Positions 46,385-56,938 of a stretch of DNA of 64,000 nt are shown here, piece by piece. The stretch is from Lasiosphaeris hirsuta (Eukaryota > Ascomycota > Sordariomycetes > Sordariales > Lasiosphaeriaceae), in assembly GCA_030549175.1 (NCBI GenBank), contig JAUKUA010000002.1, forward strand, positions 1,922,001-1,986,000. Direction: 5' to 3'. The notes beneath the pieces were generated by a model. That model ran no database searches, was not told the DNA's origin, and was given only the letters and a program-made list of their open reading frames with translations. How positions within the stretch are numbered: position 1 is the first letter of the stretch; each line of letters starts with the position of its first letter. Made by a program: the position numbers and the translations under genes.

Positions 46385-46768
46385 ATGGCTCACTGCAACC
46401 AAAAGCCCCGATATCCCATCCGGGAGCACGCCATCAACGCCAAGGCGGCGACGCTGATTCTCCGCGGTGTCATCGCCACGGGCCAACCCCCGGCCCAGCC
46501 TCAGACGATCCGGCCAGCGCCGCAGCACATCGTGCGCCTGAGCGGCAACAGCAACATGAACATCACCAGCAATCCAATCAATGTCAACGGCAATGGCAAT
46601 CATGGAGGAAAGGCTACTGGCATGTCCGCGGCCACGTCTCAAGGCGGCGCTGCGGAAAAGGATAAGAGCAGCACCAGAAAAGCCCAGAAGAAACCGGCAA
46701 ACTCAGAGGCCAATAACCAAGACTCGGAGGCCATGCGCCCTCCGCCCAAGAAGATTCAGAGGAAATGA
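46385..46768 (+). CDS. Small low-complexity hypothetical protein
   Basis: Intronless frame of 127 codons from an ATG in reasonable context. The N-terminal third (PRYPIREHAINAKAATLILR) may be ordered; the rest is Asn/Gly/Lys-rich and ends in a basic PPPKKIQRK tail that could serve as a nuclear signal. No family recognised. It could be the last exon of a longer gene with upstream exons near 46050-46240. Its reality rests only on length and composition. Confidence 0.4.
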   Translation: MAHCNQKPRYPIREHAINAKAATLILRGVIATGQPPAQPQTIRPAPQHIVRLSGNSNMNITSNPINVNGNGNHGGKATGMSAATSQGGAAEKDKSSTRKAQKKPANSEANNQDSEAMRPPPKKIQRK

Positions 46769-47428
46769 CAGATAGGACCCCCGGCTAGGCTGAAGAACCC
46801 AGGGATATTAATGACTGAGATGTGGACATAAATGATCATGACCGAGATGGGCGAAGAAGAACAAGCACTGTCTTGACCAGTAGCCGAGATGATGATGGAC
46901 GACACTACAGGCTGGAACTCCCGGGTTTGGTTATTCTAGGATTAGCAGCATAGGAAACCGAAGCACAACACTGACAACTGCATGATATCCTCTGGTTCTG
47001 TACGATGGGGCCCGTAACAAGGGTTGGTGCCGGGACCTCTGCTCAAAGAGCCTCACCTCCTCAGTGATCCAGCAGCCGATAGATCTGCACGGAGCACAAC
47101 AAAGAGTCCATGAAAGTGTCATAATATTGGGTATAATAAACTAGGAACTATCTGAGAGTAAAAGGGACCCCATGACCATGCTCCTTAGGTGTGAAAGAAA
47201 TCCCCAGCCCCGGAAGATGTCACGGCGGATGCAGGTGCTGCCATTCCACGTTGTGAACACCGGGACCCGGGTGCCAAATGCCCCCCATGATATCTGCTCC
47301 AAAAATAAACTGGTGATCTCGCCACCACCGGCAGGCAAACTCCAAGTATTCTGCACTAGCCTCCTTCTTGTCTTTTGTTCCTCCGTTACCACATCGTACA
47401 GACTAGTGACGGGCAAAAAGAAACGGGA
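46769..47428. other. Gene-free spacer
   Basis: 660 bp, including the 3' flank of the sugar transporter. No gene supported. Confidence 0.5.
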
Positions 47429-49528
47429 TCAGGCAGCAGTGCTCTCCTTGTGCTCCTGATACCCGATCTTCTCCTCTGACTCGGTAATCTCATTGCGCTC
47501 CTGCTTGAGAACCAGGTTACGGGTGTTTCTCGTCTTCCAGGCAGGCGTTCCAATGTACTTGACGGCTGTTGCTCAGTGTCAGTGTATGTCACGATGGAAA
47601 CCGGAGAGAGATCGTGACACTTACCGCCTGGTCTCTTGTCATCAAACATCTCCTCGACCTCCTCCAGGGGCTTGTTGGCGGTCTCGGGGAACATAAAATA
47701 GACGTGCAGAAACATAGCAGCGCAGAATGTCGCAAACAGAACATATGTCTTCCATGTGATAGTAGCAAACGCCGGAGGGACAAAGTAGGCAAGCGCAAAG
47801 TTGAATGCCCAATTGGCCGAGGTGCAGAGAGCGACAGCCTTCCCACGAAGGCGCAGAGGGTACAACTCAGGAGGGTAAACCCACGAGACTGGGCCCCAGG
47901 TGGGCGCGAACGAGGCGACGAAGAGGTAGGTTGAGGCAATGATGGCCTTGGCGGGAGCCCCTGTGATGAGCATGGACTCGGCTGCCGAGGGAAACATGCC
48001 GGGGGGAGCTGGAGTTGAGTAGACGGCGAAGAGGGCAGCGTTGATCGAGAGCCAGAGGCACATGAAAAAGGCGCCCACGAGAAGAGTCGAGCGGCGTCCC
48101 CAACGATCCATCCAAAGAAGGGCCGGGACAGTCATGAAGACATTGACGATGAATGAAATACCACTGGGGAGAAGGACAGCATTGCCCCCATCTGTTCGTT
48201 GTTGTTAGCAGGGTTGGGGAACAAGCAACTGAGAGGCGGCAAACCATCAGAAGCCAGACCGGCCATGGTGAAGACGTAGGCAATGTAGTACATCTGAAAG
48301 TGCGTTAGTGGAGGTTTTTTGAAGGGCGGAGGCTTGTCACTTACCATGACATTCATGCCAGTCAACTGCGACCAGATCTGTGTGAAAACACCGATCGATG
48401 TGCGGTTGATCATGTTGGGCGCGAGCAGCTCAAGGTAGCTGACATCGGCATTGGCGCGCTCGAACTCAACCACCTCGCGAATCTCTGCCATCTCCCGGTG
48501 GACCCAGGGAGAGTTGGGGTCACCGTTGCCATGGATAAGGGTCAATACATCCTTGGCCTCTTCCCAGCGATCTTTCTTGGCCAACCAACGAGGCGACTCG
48601 GGCAGGAAGACGAGACCAAGCCAGAGCAGTGCAGCAGGGATTGCTTGCACACCCCAAGGCACACGGAAAGCGGCACTACCCTTGATGAATGAACTGCCGT
48701 AGCAGATGAAGAACATGATGAGAATGCCCCAGGTGATGGCCCACTGCTGGAATCCAACAAGGCGGCCGCGCTTGGAAGGGGGAGCGATCTCAGAGATATA
48801 AACAGGGACTTGAGCAGAGCATATTCCGACCGAGAATCCGTTGATGACACGTCCGAGAACTAGCATGGGGATGTTGACCGAGGCGCAGACGACAATGGAG
48901 CCGATGATCCTGCAGTCGTGTTAGTTTTGACTATTTACTTGAACTCGTGATAGCAGAGCATTACTCACCAGATCCAAGAACCCATCTGGATGGATCTCTT
49001 GCGACCAAATTTGTCAGAGACGACACCGGAGATCAGGGCGCCGAGCCACGAGCCGCCCGGCATGGCAGCTGTGATGCCACCTTGGACGCCATCAGTGGGA
49101 CCGAGGCACAGACCCTTGTCGTTGAAGCCTCGCTGGTTGAACTGGCAGAGGTACGGCTGTGTCGAGATGATAGCTGACATGGACGAGATGTCGAATCCGA
49201 ACAGCGCGCCGCCTGGTCAGTGTTAGTGCCATCTGCCATCATTGTGCCAGTGTTTGGTCGGGGTGGGGGGAGGAGTATGTGGAATCGTGACAGAAGAGCA
49301 GGATGGATGTGGCGAGATTCCGGAACCTGGGGAAGATGGAAAACCCGGGGAAGTGCGCAAAGCCGGGGAAGTGGGAAAAGGATCTGGGTTCCGGAACGCC
49401 ACGGCCGGGGAATGCCCCGCGAGAGACCCGCGGCGCCGGGAGCACATGTTGCAGCCAACAGCTGACGAGAGGAACGTACCGATGACGGCGACCGCCGCAA
49501 TGAAGTATATGTTCCCAACTTTATACAT
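47429..49528 (-). CDS. MFS sugar transporter
   Basis: Six exons (49528-49480, 49212-48969, 48909-48345, 48292-48244, 48191-47625, 47565-47429) give 536 aa with all phases consistent. Signature motifs of the sugar porter family appear in order: GALFGFDISSMSAI, SDKFGRKRSIQ, GRVINGFSVG, PVYISEIAPPSKRGRLVG, FLPESPRWLAKKDRWEEA, LTGMNVM, DRWGRRSTLL, WVYPPELYPLRLRGKAVAL and the terminal PETANKPLEEVEEMF. Twelve membrane helices are expected in the plasma membrane, importing a hexose or related sugar by proton symport. The substrate cannot be read from sequence. Exons 1 and 4 are each only 49 nt. Confidence 0.92.
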
Positions 49529-52207
49529 CGTGCTGGTGGATGTTGCGTTGAGGGTGCATAGGTGTGTCAATCTGTCGAGGATCTGATCAGATTTGAGGTG
49601 ATTCGTAGGTGTGGTCGTTGAGGGATGAGTATCGAGAAATTAAATTCCACTTTGGCGGACCAGTTTGCAGAGAAGAGAAGAAGTGGCTGTGCTGGTCTTA
49701 AAGGGTAGAGGACATGGGAGTGGGTCGAGGAGGGAGCACGACGACTCGAACTCACTGTGTGCTGCCATCCAGACAGGAAGGAGTGAAATCGACGGCCTAG
49801 ATTCTAAGCAGGAACGAGCTGGCAGAGCTAATCGAACCTCAGTGGTCAGCTGGCCAAACTACAGTTTGTTCGGTTCTCGCTTTCTTTGTTTCCGGACGCC
49901 TTAGGGGGCGCTTGCGGCAGCCACTGGCGCAGGAGTTGGGGGTCAGCACCGTGTTCAATAATACCCATCTTGCATGCAAGGAAGGCACGCCAGGCAATTC
50001 GTCTCTTCTACTCTAATTTTTGTCTATCGCGACTTCGGCGATGAAATATCGTCGGGCTCGATGCTATCTTGAAGGTTCCACAAAGCTTCTAGGGACGGCC
50101 CGACGGGATTGACGTGTAGTCAAGCTCCATCTGTCTTCATATCCCCAAACTATTTGAATATTCAACTCCCTAGGAGGTAGTTGAGAACTTGAGCAAGGTA
50201 ATTAGACATGCGAGTGCCCAAGGTAGTCAATCCCTAGACTCTCCAGATTCCCCGCTGCCCTCCCATGCACCTTCCAAGCCACCAACGTCGTGTCTGGATC
50301 CCATGGGGATTAGGAATTATACTTGAGCCGAGGCTGTGGTCGACGAGAACTCACTGGAGTTAACCTTTTGACTGCCTTGGGACACCTGAATTACAAATAT
50401 TTCAAGTTGCCTTGGCTGCTGACGCGTGGGAAGAGAATGACACGCGTCGTTAGACGGGGCACCATTCAACATTTGGCCCAGGACCCTGAGACGATTGCCG
50501 CAATCATCCAGTCCACACCCAGAAGTTCCTGACAATCTATGTAACGATCTGTAGGCATCCTCACAATGTGGGCTTTCAAACAGCAAGAGCAGTCTGCAGC
50601 AGCAGCACAGCTACACCGACCGGTAATGAGCATCCTCATTTGATCCTGTAACATGGGGCGTGGGGGTTTTCGATGCCCTGTCCTGTTGCTTTGTTGCTTT
50701 CAGAAGGATGGGACGAGCCTCACGAAAGCGCCTCCCACACTTAGCGCACTCGGGTCGGCAATTGGCAGGAACCCTACTGCTGCCATCAGGAAAATCTCAT
50801 CGATCCTTGGGGACAATGACGTCATGGTGCCAGCCATTGTGGCTGTTGTATTCTTCAACCCAGTCTTATTTCGTTTACACCAGAAGGCCCGTAGGCGGTG
50901 GAGTACCTACTCTTCACTGAAACATAGATATTGTAATGTTTGCTGCAGCTGTATGCCCGCGTTGGCTGTCTTGTTATTCAACTGCTCGCGACAGCTGTCT
51001 TTGGACAGGCTCTTTATTGTAGGCACGGCTGAATAACTACCGTGACCTCTTTATGAAGTCCACCATATGTTGTTGCTCCAATCACACAGCAGTCTCGTAA
51101 ATCGATAGGAGCCATTGCCAATCGCGCGGAGATCTGAAGCTGGAGCAAGCATGTAGTGCACTGTGGGGGCTTTGTCTCTCTGTCGCTTGTCCAGCGACAC
51201 CAAGTCTTCAGAGGCGTAGCAGAACACGACGTCGAATACTTTTTCTGGATGAATGTCTCTTTTTGTCTTTTCGCTCAAGCCTCCTTCGTGGAGAGTACCT
51301 AACTAAAAGATAAGAACGAACAAGCAGCTCAGGTGAATGTCATAGGTTGCTGACTGAAACAGAAACAGACTCCACAACCTCGGGGCCCTGCAGATGAGGT
51401 GTGGGGACCGGAAGAGAGAAACGCGTAACTCGGGTACCATATCTGAGACAATGCCCCCCCGCGACTGAACAAAGTTCATGAGATGCATTGGAGTCTCGCG
51501 TACCTCACATAGAAGGAGCGATTAGGCTCAACTAAGCAACTTGGTGCCAGGGGGGTATGATAGGCAAGTGGGATGCAAGGTAGGAGTCGAGTGTGAGGCT
51601 GTGAACCGGGCTTCTTAGACACACACGTGGTCCAGGCTGCTTCAGCACTGGTTAGCAGTGTTAAGACGTTGGGTTATCATCAATGGGCAGCACGCCTGAA
51701 AATCTTGCCGCTGCTGAACCTAGTTGTGCAGAGGGGGGAAGAAACACTTGATTCCGTTGCCTGATCATCAATCCAATGTTGAATACTAGGTTGTGATTTA
51801 GGCAGTTTTTGACAGTGGATCGAGTAAAATACTACGTATATCGGCCGAATTCATCATAATTGGGAATTGCATGTGTTGTATTTAAGTGGTGGTCAAGTGC
51901 GTGGAATCACGCATTTGGCTCGTGAGAGCTGTTGTGCTTACGTAACTTGACAGTTGGGAGGGACAGGCGCTTCCGGCCGCTTGGCTGTCAAATAACTACT
52001 AGGCGGCCCGGCACAAGGTCACATGCTTTCGTTCCCGCCTGGATCTGGGGCGCGTCATCCGTAACCGTGATGCAGCATTGGCATTTTGCGGCTGTCAAAG
52101 AAATGCATCGACTCGCAATTTGGTCCACGATCCTCCATCAAACGGCCCGCAGCATCAGTGCTCCGAATACTCTAAGGATCGATTGACTAGCCCGTGCTGT
52201 CTCCGTC
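49529..52207. other. Gene-free divergent region
   Basis: About 2.7 kb between the divergent sugar transporter and PNKP genes. Short open frames (for example 50653-51036) have no domain. No strong repeat was found. Confidence 0.5.
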
Positions 52208-53931
52208 ATGGTACCCCCCCGAGGCCGCGCTGGCTCGCCTGCCAGAAGGAAGCGACCCGCGCCTGATAACGACCCCTTGATTTCGCCCCCCCCCTTGAAG
52301 CGCAAAGCGCAGAGTGCCATCTCGAGTAAGCTCGTATGCACGTTGTGTATCCAAACCTTACTAATTCTTTTTGTACAGAAACTGCCGTCGCGAACTTCTT
52401 CACTCCTACCTCCCAGAAGCCGAAAGACCGCACGACATGGACCGAGCGAAGCCCCAACCAAGAGAGCAAAGATACACCCGCCACCCTGCTAGTTGCCAAG
52501 TATCTGCCCGAAGAGAAAGAAGTCGACAAAGCCAAGCAACCCTCGAAAAGGAGGAAAATAGCCGTGTTTGACCTTGTACGCCACGACGGGGCGCCCGAGA
52601 AACGAGACACGGGGCTAATTCTTCATAGGACTCGACTCTGATTGCAACTGCTACGGGCAAAAGACATGCAGGCGATGCCGCTGACTGGAAGTGGTGGCAT
52701 CACTCCGTTCCCGGGCGTCTCAGGCAGCTGTACAATGACGAAGGGTTCGTCCGGTGATCTGCTTCCTAGTTGCTTCGGCTGACCGAATCAGATACCAGGT
52801 TGTCATCTTCACAAACCAGGGCGGCTTGACTCTCCACCCCGACCCCAAGTCTAAACCACCTAAGAGCTTGCAGAATCGAGTTGCATCCTTCAAGCAAAAG
52901 TGCAGCGTTGTCTTCAGCCAGCTCGATCTTCCCATCACCCTATATGCTGCGACAGGAAAGGACATCTATCGTAAGCCGCGGCCGGGCATGTGGATCGAGA
53001 TGGAGGGTGACTACGACCTCGCCGAATCTGATATTGATCACGAAAGCTGCATCTTTATTGGAGATGCCGGTGGAAGAGTAGCCGGGTTGGGAGGGGTCCC
53101 AAAAGATTTCAGCTGCTCCGATCGGAACCTCGCAGACAACATTGGTATCCGCTTCCAAACCCCGGAAGAGTTTTTTCTTGGAGAAAAGCCGCGAGAGTTT
53201 GCGAGGGACTTTGACCCCAAAACCATACCCTTCGCCGAGCAGGATGACAACGACGGCGTCGTGTTTGAGAAAAAGAACGAGAGAGACATGGTTTTGTTTG
53301 TCGGAAACCCCGGTGCGGGCAAGAGCACGTTTTTCTGGAAGCATCTCGAGCCGCTGGGCTACGAGCGGATCAACCAAGATGTTTTGAAGAGGTTTGTCTG
53401 TGGCACATCCCCATGGCCCTAGCTCCAAGCTGACTTTCGGTAGCAAGGATAAATGCTTCAAGGCCGCAGCCGATCTGCTCAAAGATGGAGAATCTGTCGT
53501 GATCGGTAGTTACAACCCAACACCCTCTTTTCCTTGGTAATGGCAACACAAACGCTAACTTCCATCAGACAACACCAATCCCGATCCGAGCATCCGCGCC
53601 CAATGGATTGAGCTTGCCAGCAAACATAAAGTGCCCGTTCGCTGCGTATGGTTCAAAACGCCTATGCAGCTTTGTGAACACAACGACGCAGTAAGATCGC
53701 TCAATAAATTGGTATGTTTTGCGTCTCATTCGACATCGATTTATCGTGACTAAAGGCGCGTAGTTGAACCCAGAGTCACGCCAGTCCCTCCCAAAGCTTG
53801 CCTTCAATGGCTTCGGGTCACGATTTAAAGAGCCCAAGTTGAAGGAGGGCTACCAAGACATCCTCGAAGTAGAGTTTCGGTTTCGGGGGACAAGGGAAGA
53901 GTATGAGATTTGGAGCCAATACTGGATCTAG
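52208..53931 (+). CDS. PNKP: Polynucleotide kinase 3'-phosphatase
   Basis: Seven exons (52208-52325, 52379-52575, 52629-52744, 52792-53391, 53444-53505, 53569-53711, 53764-53931) give 467 aa. A basic N-terminus, probably with a nuclear signal (ARRKRPAPD, PPLKRKAQ), is followed by the HAD phosphatase motif FDLDSTL (Asp104 nucleophile, Asp106), then VVIFTNQGG and KPRPGMW. The kinase domain has Walker A GNPGAGKST (315-323), INQDVLK and DNTNPD near 365. The enzyme removes 3'-phosphates and adds 5'-phosphates at DNA breaks. The FHA domain of animal PNKP is absent, as in fission yeast Pnk1. It is tail-to-tail with the next gene, 153 bp between stops. Confidence 0.95.
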
Positions 53932-54084
53932 GGCGGCAGCGACGACTTCCCATCGCCAAGTGTTTTTATCTATCAAGCACGGACTGCGAGCCCATGGTTG
54001 CGCACCACAGATATTCGGTCCACATGGCTCGATAAATTATCAACCTTCTCCCCGACAAAACCTCCATTTTCCCCAGGAACCTTT

Positions 54085-55698
54085 TCATCTGTATGCGGGT
54101 CGCCTCCGACGCAAACTACTTTGCGGGGTCCTGCGACCACGTATTTGCTGCCAGTAAAATCCTACTAGACCGAGCCCGAAAAGCGCCATGAGCAGTTGGT
54201 CCCTTTCCCATGTGCTTCTGGTAGAACAGGGCATAAAGAAACAGCTTTTTCGCACATCGATAACGCGGAAGACCCAACCCCTCAGCACGTACCACACCGT
54301 TGACATCCCAAGCCAGCAGACGACAAGAGATGGCATGAGCATGAAGAACATAACCACGGCCCAGGGTGCCAACAGCCATAGAGAAAAGATAACCCACGTT
54401 TCGCCATGACTTTCCAACGAATCATGAAGTCCACTGCCGATGCCGGTGAAAAGGTAAAAGAGGTCGAATAAGGCGAGAACTAACGAAACAGCAAAGATGG
54501 CCCAGTATGCCAGCCACAATCTCCATAGCGGATTGCGACAGACGTGTCGTTCAACTTGCCTGTGGCAGTACTCAAGAAAGTCCCAATCAGCTGTGAGCAG
54601 GGCCAACGCCGACGTCAAGACCAACCATAACCCCGCCCCCGCCGTCGTAACCAGCTGCACACTATGGATGCTGTCACCCATGCCTTCCCAGTAATTGCCT
54701 GGCATAAAGTCAGCTGGCACCACGTTTCCACCGCGGGAATCGCTCGTAGTGCATCCGATCCATATCCACTTGTTCAGCAGCAAAATACCGACCGCGGACG
54801 CGGGCAAGACGAGCCCGAGGCCTTCCAAGCCGAGTTGACGGAAAGACTGGGCAAGCCTGACCTTTGCGGCACTCCTCTCGGCGCCGTCGTTGACAACACT
54901 ACCATTGGGCTGGCGAGTTGTGCGAGTGTCGGGCAGTTTTTTGTATGCGCGGGCCAAGAAGATAATTGTTCTCCAGATGGCGGTAGCAAGACCCCATGTG
55001 ATGACGGTGACGGGCGGGCCTATCTGACCAGCGTGAAGTACCCAGGTGGTGTTGGAGGAGTGGCGGAGGCGCTCCATGGCGATGTAATTGGTGATGAGGT
55101 CCCATGCCGCGAGGTTGGATCCCGTTATGGCAGCGACTTGGAGACTGTAGGTGCCGGGGACAAACAATACTAGTTTGATATTTGCGATGATTCGCCTGAG
55201 CGATCTAGGGATCTGGCGCTGGTAATATATTGTTTCTTTTGACCCCGAGTCCGTGGGCTGTTCGGCTGTATTTTGCGGTTGGTGTGATGGTGTGAGATAC
55301 AGTTTGATGATGGCTGCAATGGCGATGCAGTTCAACAGGAAGGATGGCCCGGGGTTGTAATACCACGGCAATTGACCAATACCAAGGGGATCTGGGAGCA
55401 GAGGGGCAGCACCATTGGGAAAAGGCAGCAAACTGGGCGTAGGATTGCTTTGCGGTGTGCTTGAGGCGGTCAGGCTCACCACAGGCGCTGGGGAGGGCTG
55501 TGTTGCCGTTTGGTGGCCACCAAGGGGGAAGGGCGGGATGAGATAGAGAGGCACGCCTTCTTCATTCGCCGGGGGGCGGTTGTATGTTGCCGTTGCCGTG
55601 ACGAGGTGTGTCTCAATGATGGGACTAGCTGTGACGAAGACTGTTGTTGGCGGCAGCGTTGCTGTCACGGTCACAGTTGTGATGATTGCCGTGGCCAT
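54085..55698 (-). CDS. Multipass membrane protein of unknown function
   Basis: The open frame from the ATG at 55698 encodes 537 aa: a Thr/Pro-rich extracellular-like N-terminus, then about eight hydrophobic segments (for example FLLNCIAIAAIIKLYL, ITWGLATAIWRTIIFLARA, GLWLVLTSALALLTADW, AIFAVSLVLALFDLFYLF, AVVMFFMLMPSLVVCWLGM). No family recognised. The gene may start further upstream: an exon from the ATG at 56055 to 55712 (TCPGSIESLVSCDVADVDRG, CWTGELFVAVEW) joins in phase through a GTAAGC...CTAG intron to 55624, giving 627 aa and removing the Thr-rich start. A Cys-bearing ectodomain followed by helices is a familiar layout for fungal plasma-membrane proteins. Only transcripts can decide. 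Confidence 0.75.
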   Translation of the reverse strand: MATAIITTVTVTATLPPTTVFVTASPIIETHLVTATATYNRPPANEEGVPLYLIPPFPLGGHQTATQPSPAPVVSLTASSTPQSNPTPSLLPFPNGAAPLLPDPLGIGQLPWYYNPGPSFLLNCIAIAAIIKLYLTPSHQPQNTAEQPTDSGSKETIYYQRQIPRSLRRIIANIKLVLFVPGTYSLQVAAITGSNLAAWDLITNYIAMERLRHSSNTTWVLHAGQIGPPVTVITWGLATAIWRTIIFLARAYKKLPDTRTTRQPNGSVVNDGAERSAAKVRLAQSFRQLGLEGLGLVLPASAVGILLLNKWIWIGCTTSDSRGGNVVPADFMPGNYWEGMGDSIHSVQLVTTAGAGLWLVLTSALALLTADWDFLEYCHRQVERHVCRNPLWRLWLAYWAIFAVSLVLALFDLFYLFTGIGSGLHDSLESHGETWVIFSLWLLAPWAVVMFFMLMPSLVVCWLGMSTVWYVLRGWVFRVIDVRKSCFFMPCSTRSTWERDQLLMALFGLGLVGFYWQQIRGRRTPQSSLRRRRPAYR

Positions 55699-56090
55699 CA
55701 GACTTGCTTACCCTCTTACGTGGAGAGGGATTAAGCCATTTGGTCGGCGATTTGCTCTGGGGATCCGAGATGAACGCTTTGCGGTCACGAAGGCGTTGAG
55801 GAGTTGGAGCTGTGGAAAATAACTCTGTCCCGAGATCTGGATATTGGTGGCGTTCAGCCACCCCCTGTTCAGCCTTCGGACGATTGACGGTAGTTGCCAT
55901 TCGACCGCGACAAATAGCTCGCCTGTCCAGCAACTGGTAGGCAGTGCAGTTCCATTGGTGGGTATTTGCTCCAGAATCTTTCCCCTATCTACATCCGCGA
56001 CATCGCAACTGACGAGAGACTCAATTGATCCAGGACATGTCTGATCGGGAAACATATGCAAAACAGCACCGATCTACGCAGTAACTCGAG

Positions 56091-56720
56091 CTATTCATAA
56101 GCTGCGAACGCCACCACGCCCGGCAATGTCTCTTTCAACAACCCCGCGGCAGCAAGCCGATCAACCAGCTCAAACAACAGCAAATCACACCCCTTAGCCA
56201 CCCCCAGCGCCACAGTCACCAGCTGCCACTCCAACCGCTGGGCGTACGCGCTCCAATACTGTACCTGGCCAATGGGCACCACAATCTCTGGAGTCCCCGC
56301 GTAGTTGGTATACACCCCGCCATACCACCCGCTCGTCAGCTTGGCCACCGCAGGGGTCGACCTTGACCGTGTTCGGCGGTGAGTGGTACGTGTACGCGAA
56401 GATGTACTCACTGCAAGTCTTCTCGCTGCCCGGTAGCACCGCGCCGGGAACCGCACCGACCCGCCCATGTCGGAGCCTAGCGCAGAGTCGATCCACTCGT
56501 ACGCTGTCACCGCCGCCCCCTGAGCCGCTGCTGCTGCCGCCCGTGTTTTGGTACCCCTCCCCCCCACGCGCTCCACGGGTCGGCGTAGTCGACCTCCATG
56601 CCATCGCTCGGAGCGCCAAGGGCGAACGCGATGGTCTTGGTCTTGCCGACGAGAGAGGCGCCTGCCGGGAGAGTTAGCTCGACTGTCTCGGTTGATAGGT
56701 TTTGGTATCCGTAGGCTTAG
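56091..56720 (-). pseudogene. Amidase-signature enzyme relic
   Basis: Reading down the minus strand, three frames hold consecutive pieces of an amidase: TLPAGASLVGKTKTIAFALG and DPWSA, then EGYQNTGGSSSGSGG carrying the signature Ser-rich loop, then AVTAYEWIDSALGSDMGGSV. Frame changes fall at G runs. After the catalytic loop the sequence jumps to the C-terminal end (YAGTPEIVVPIGQVQYW, GCDLLLFELVDRLAAAGLL) at 56091, so several hundred residues of the enzyme core are missing. Homopolymer error could explain the frame changes but not the deletion. The Ser-cisSer-Lys amidase family hydrolyses amides; this copy cannot work. Confidence 0.85.
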
Positions 56721-56938
56721 TAGTAGGAAGCTAGCTGACTGGCCCATAGCAATGACGGAAAACGGCGGCCACGAGTCGGCTTATATGTGGTCATTGCCAA
56801 GTTCTTGTCAAAAGCATATCTTGGGGATCATGTTAAGTTTGGGGGTTATTATCTCGAGGGCCCACCCTATGGTGTTCCAAGCCAAAGCAATCCCGAAGTA
56901 TACACTGGAGCGGCAGAGAAAAGAGATTGAGCTCAACA

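Noticed and set aside
42961..49528. A polyketide (patulin-like) cluster around the decarboxylase-like gene
   Set aside because: No polyketide synthase, oxidase or P450 gene lies nearby; only a sugar transporter and a CNT transporter flank it.
50653..51036. 127-codon plus-strand frame with an ATG
   Set aside because: No domain or splice evidence; not distinguishable from chance.
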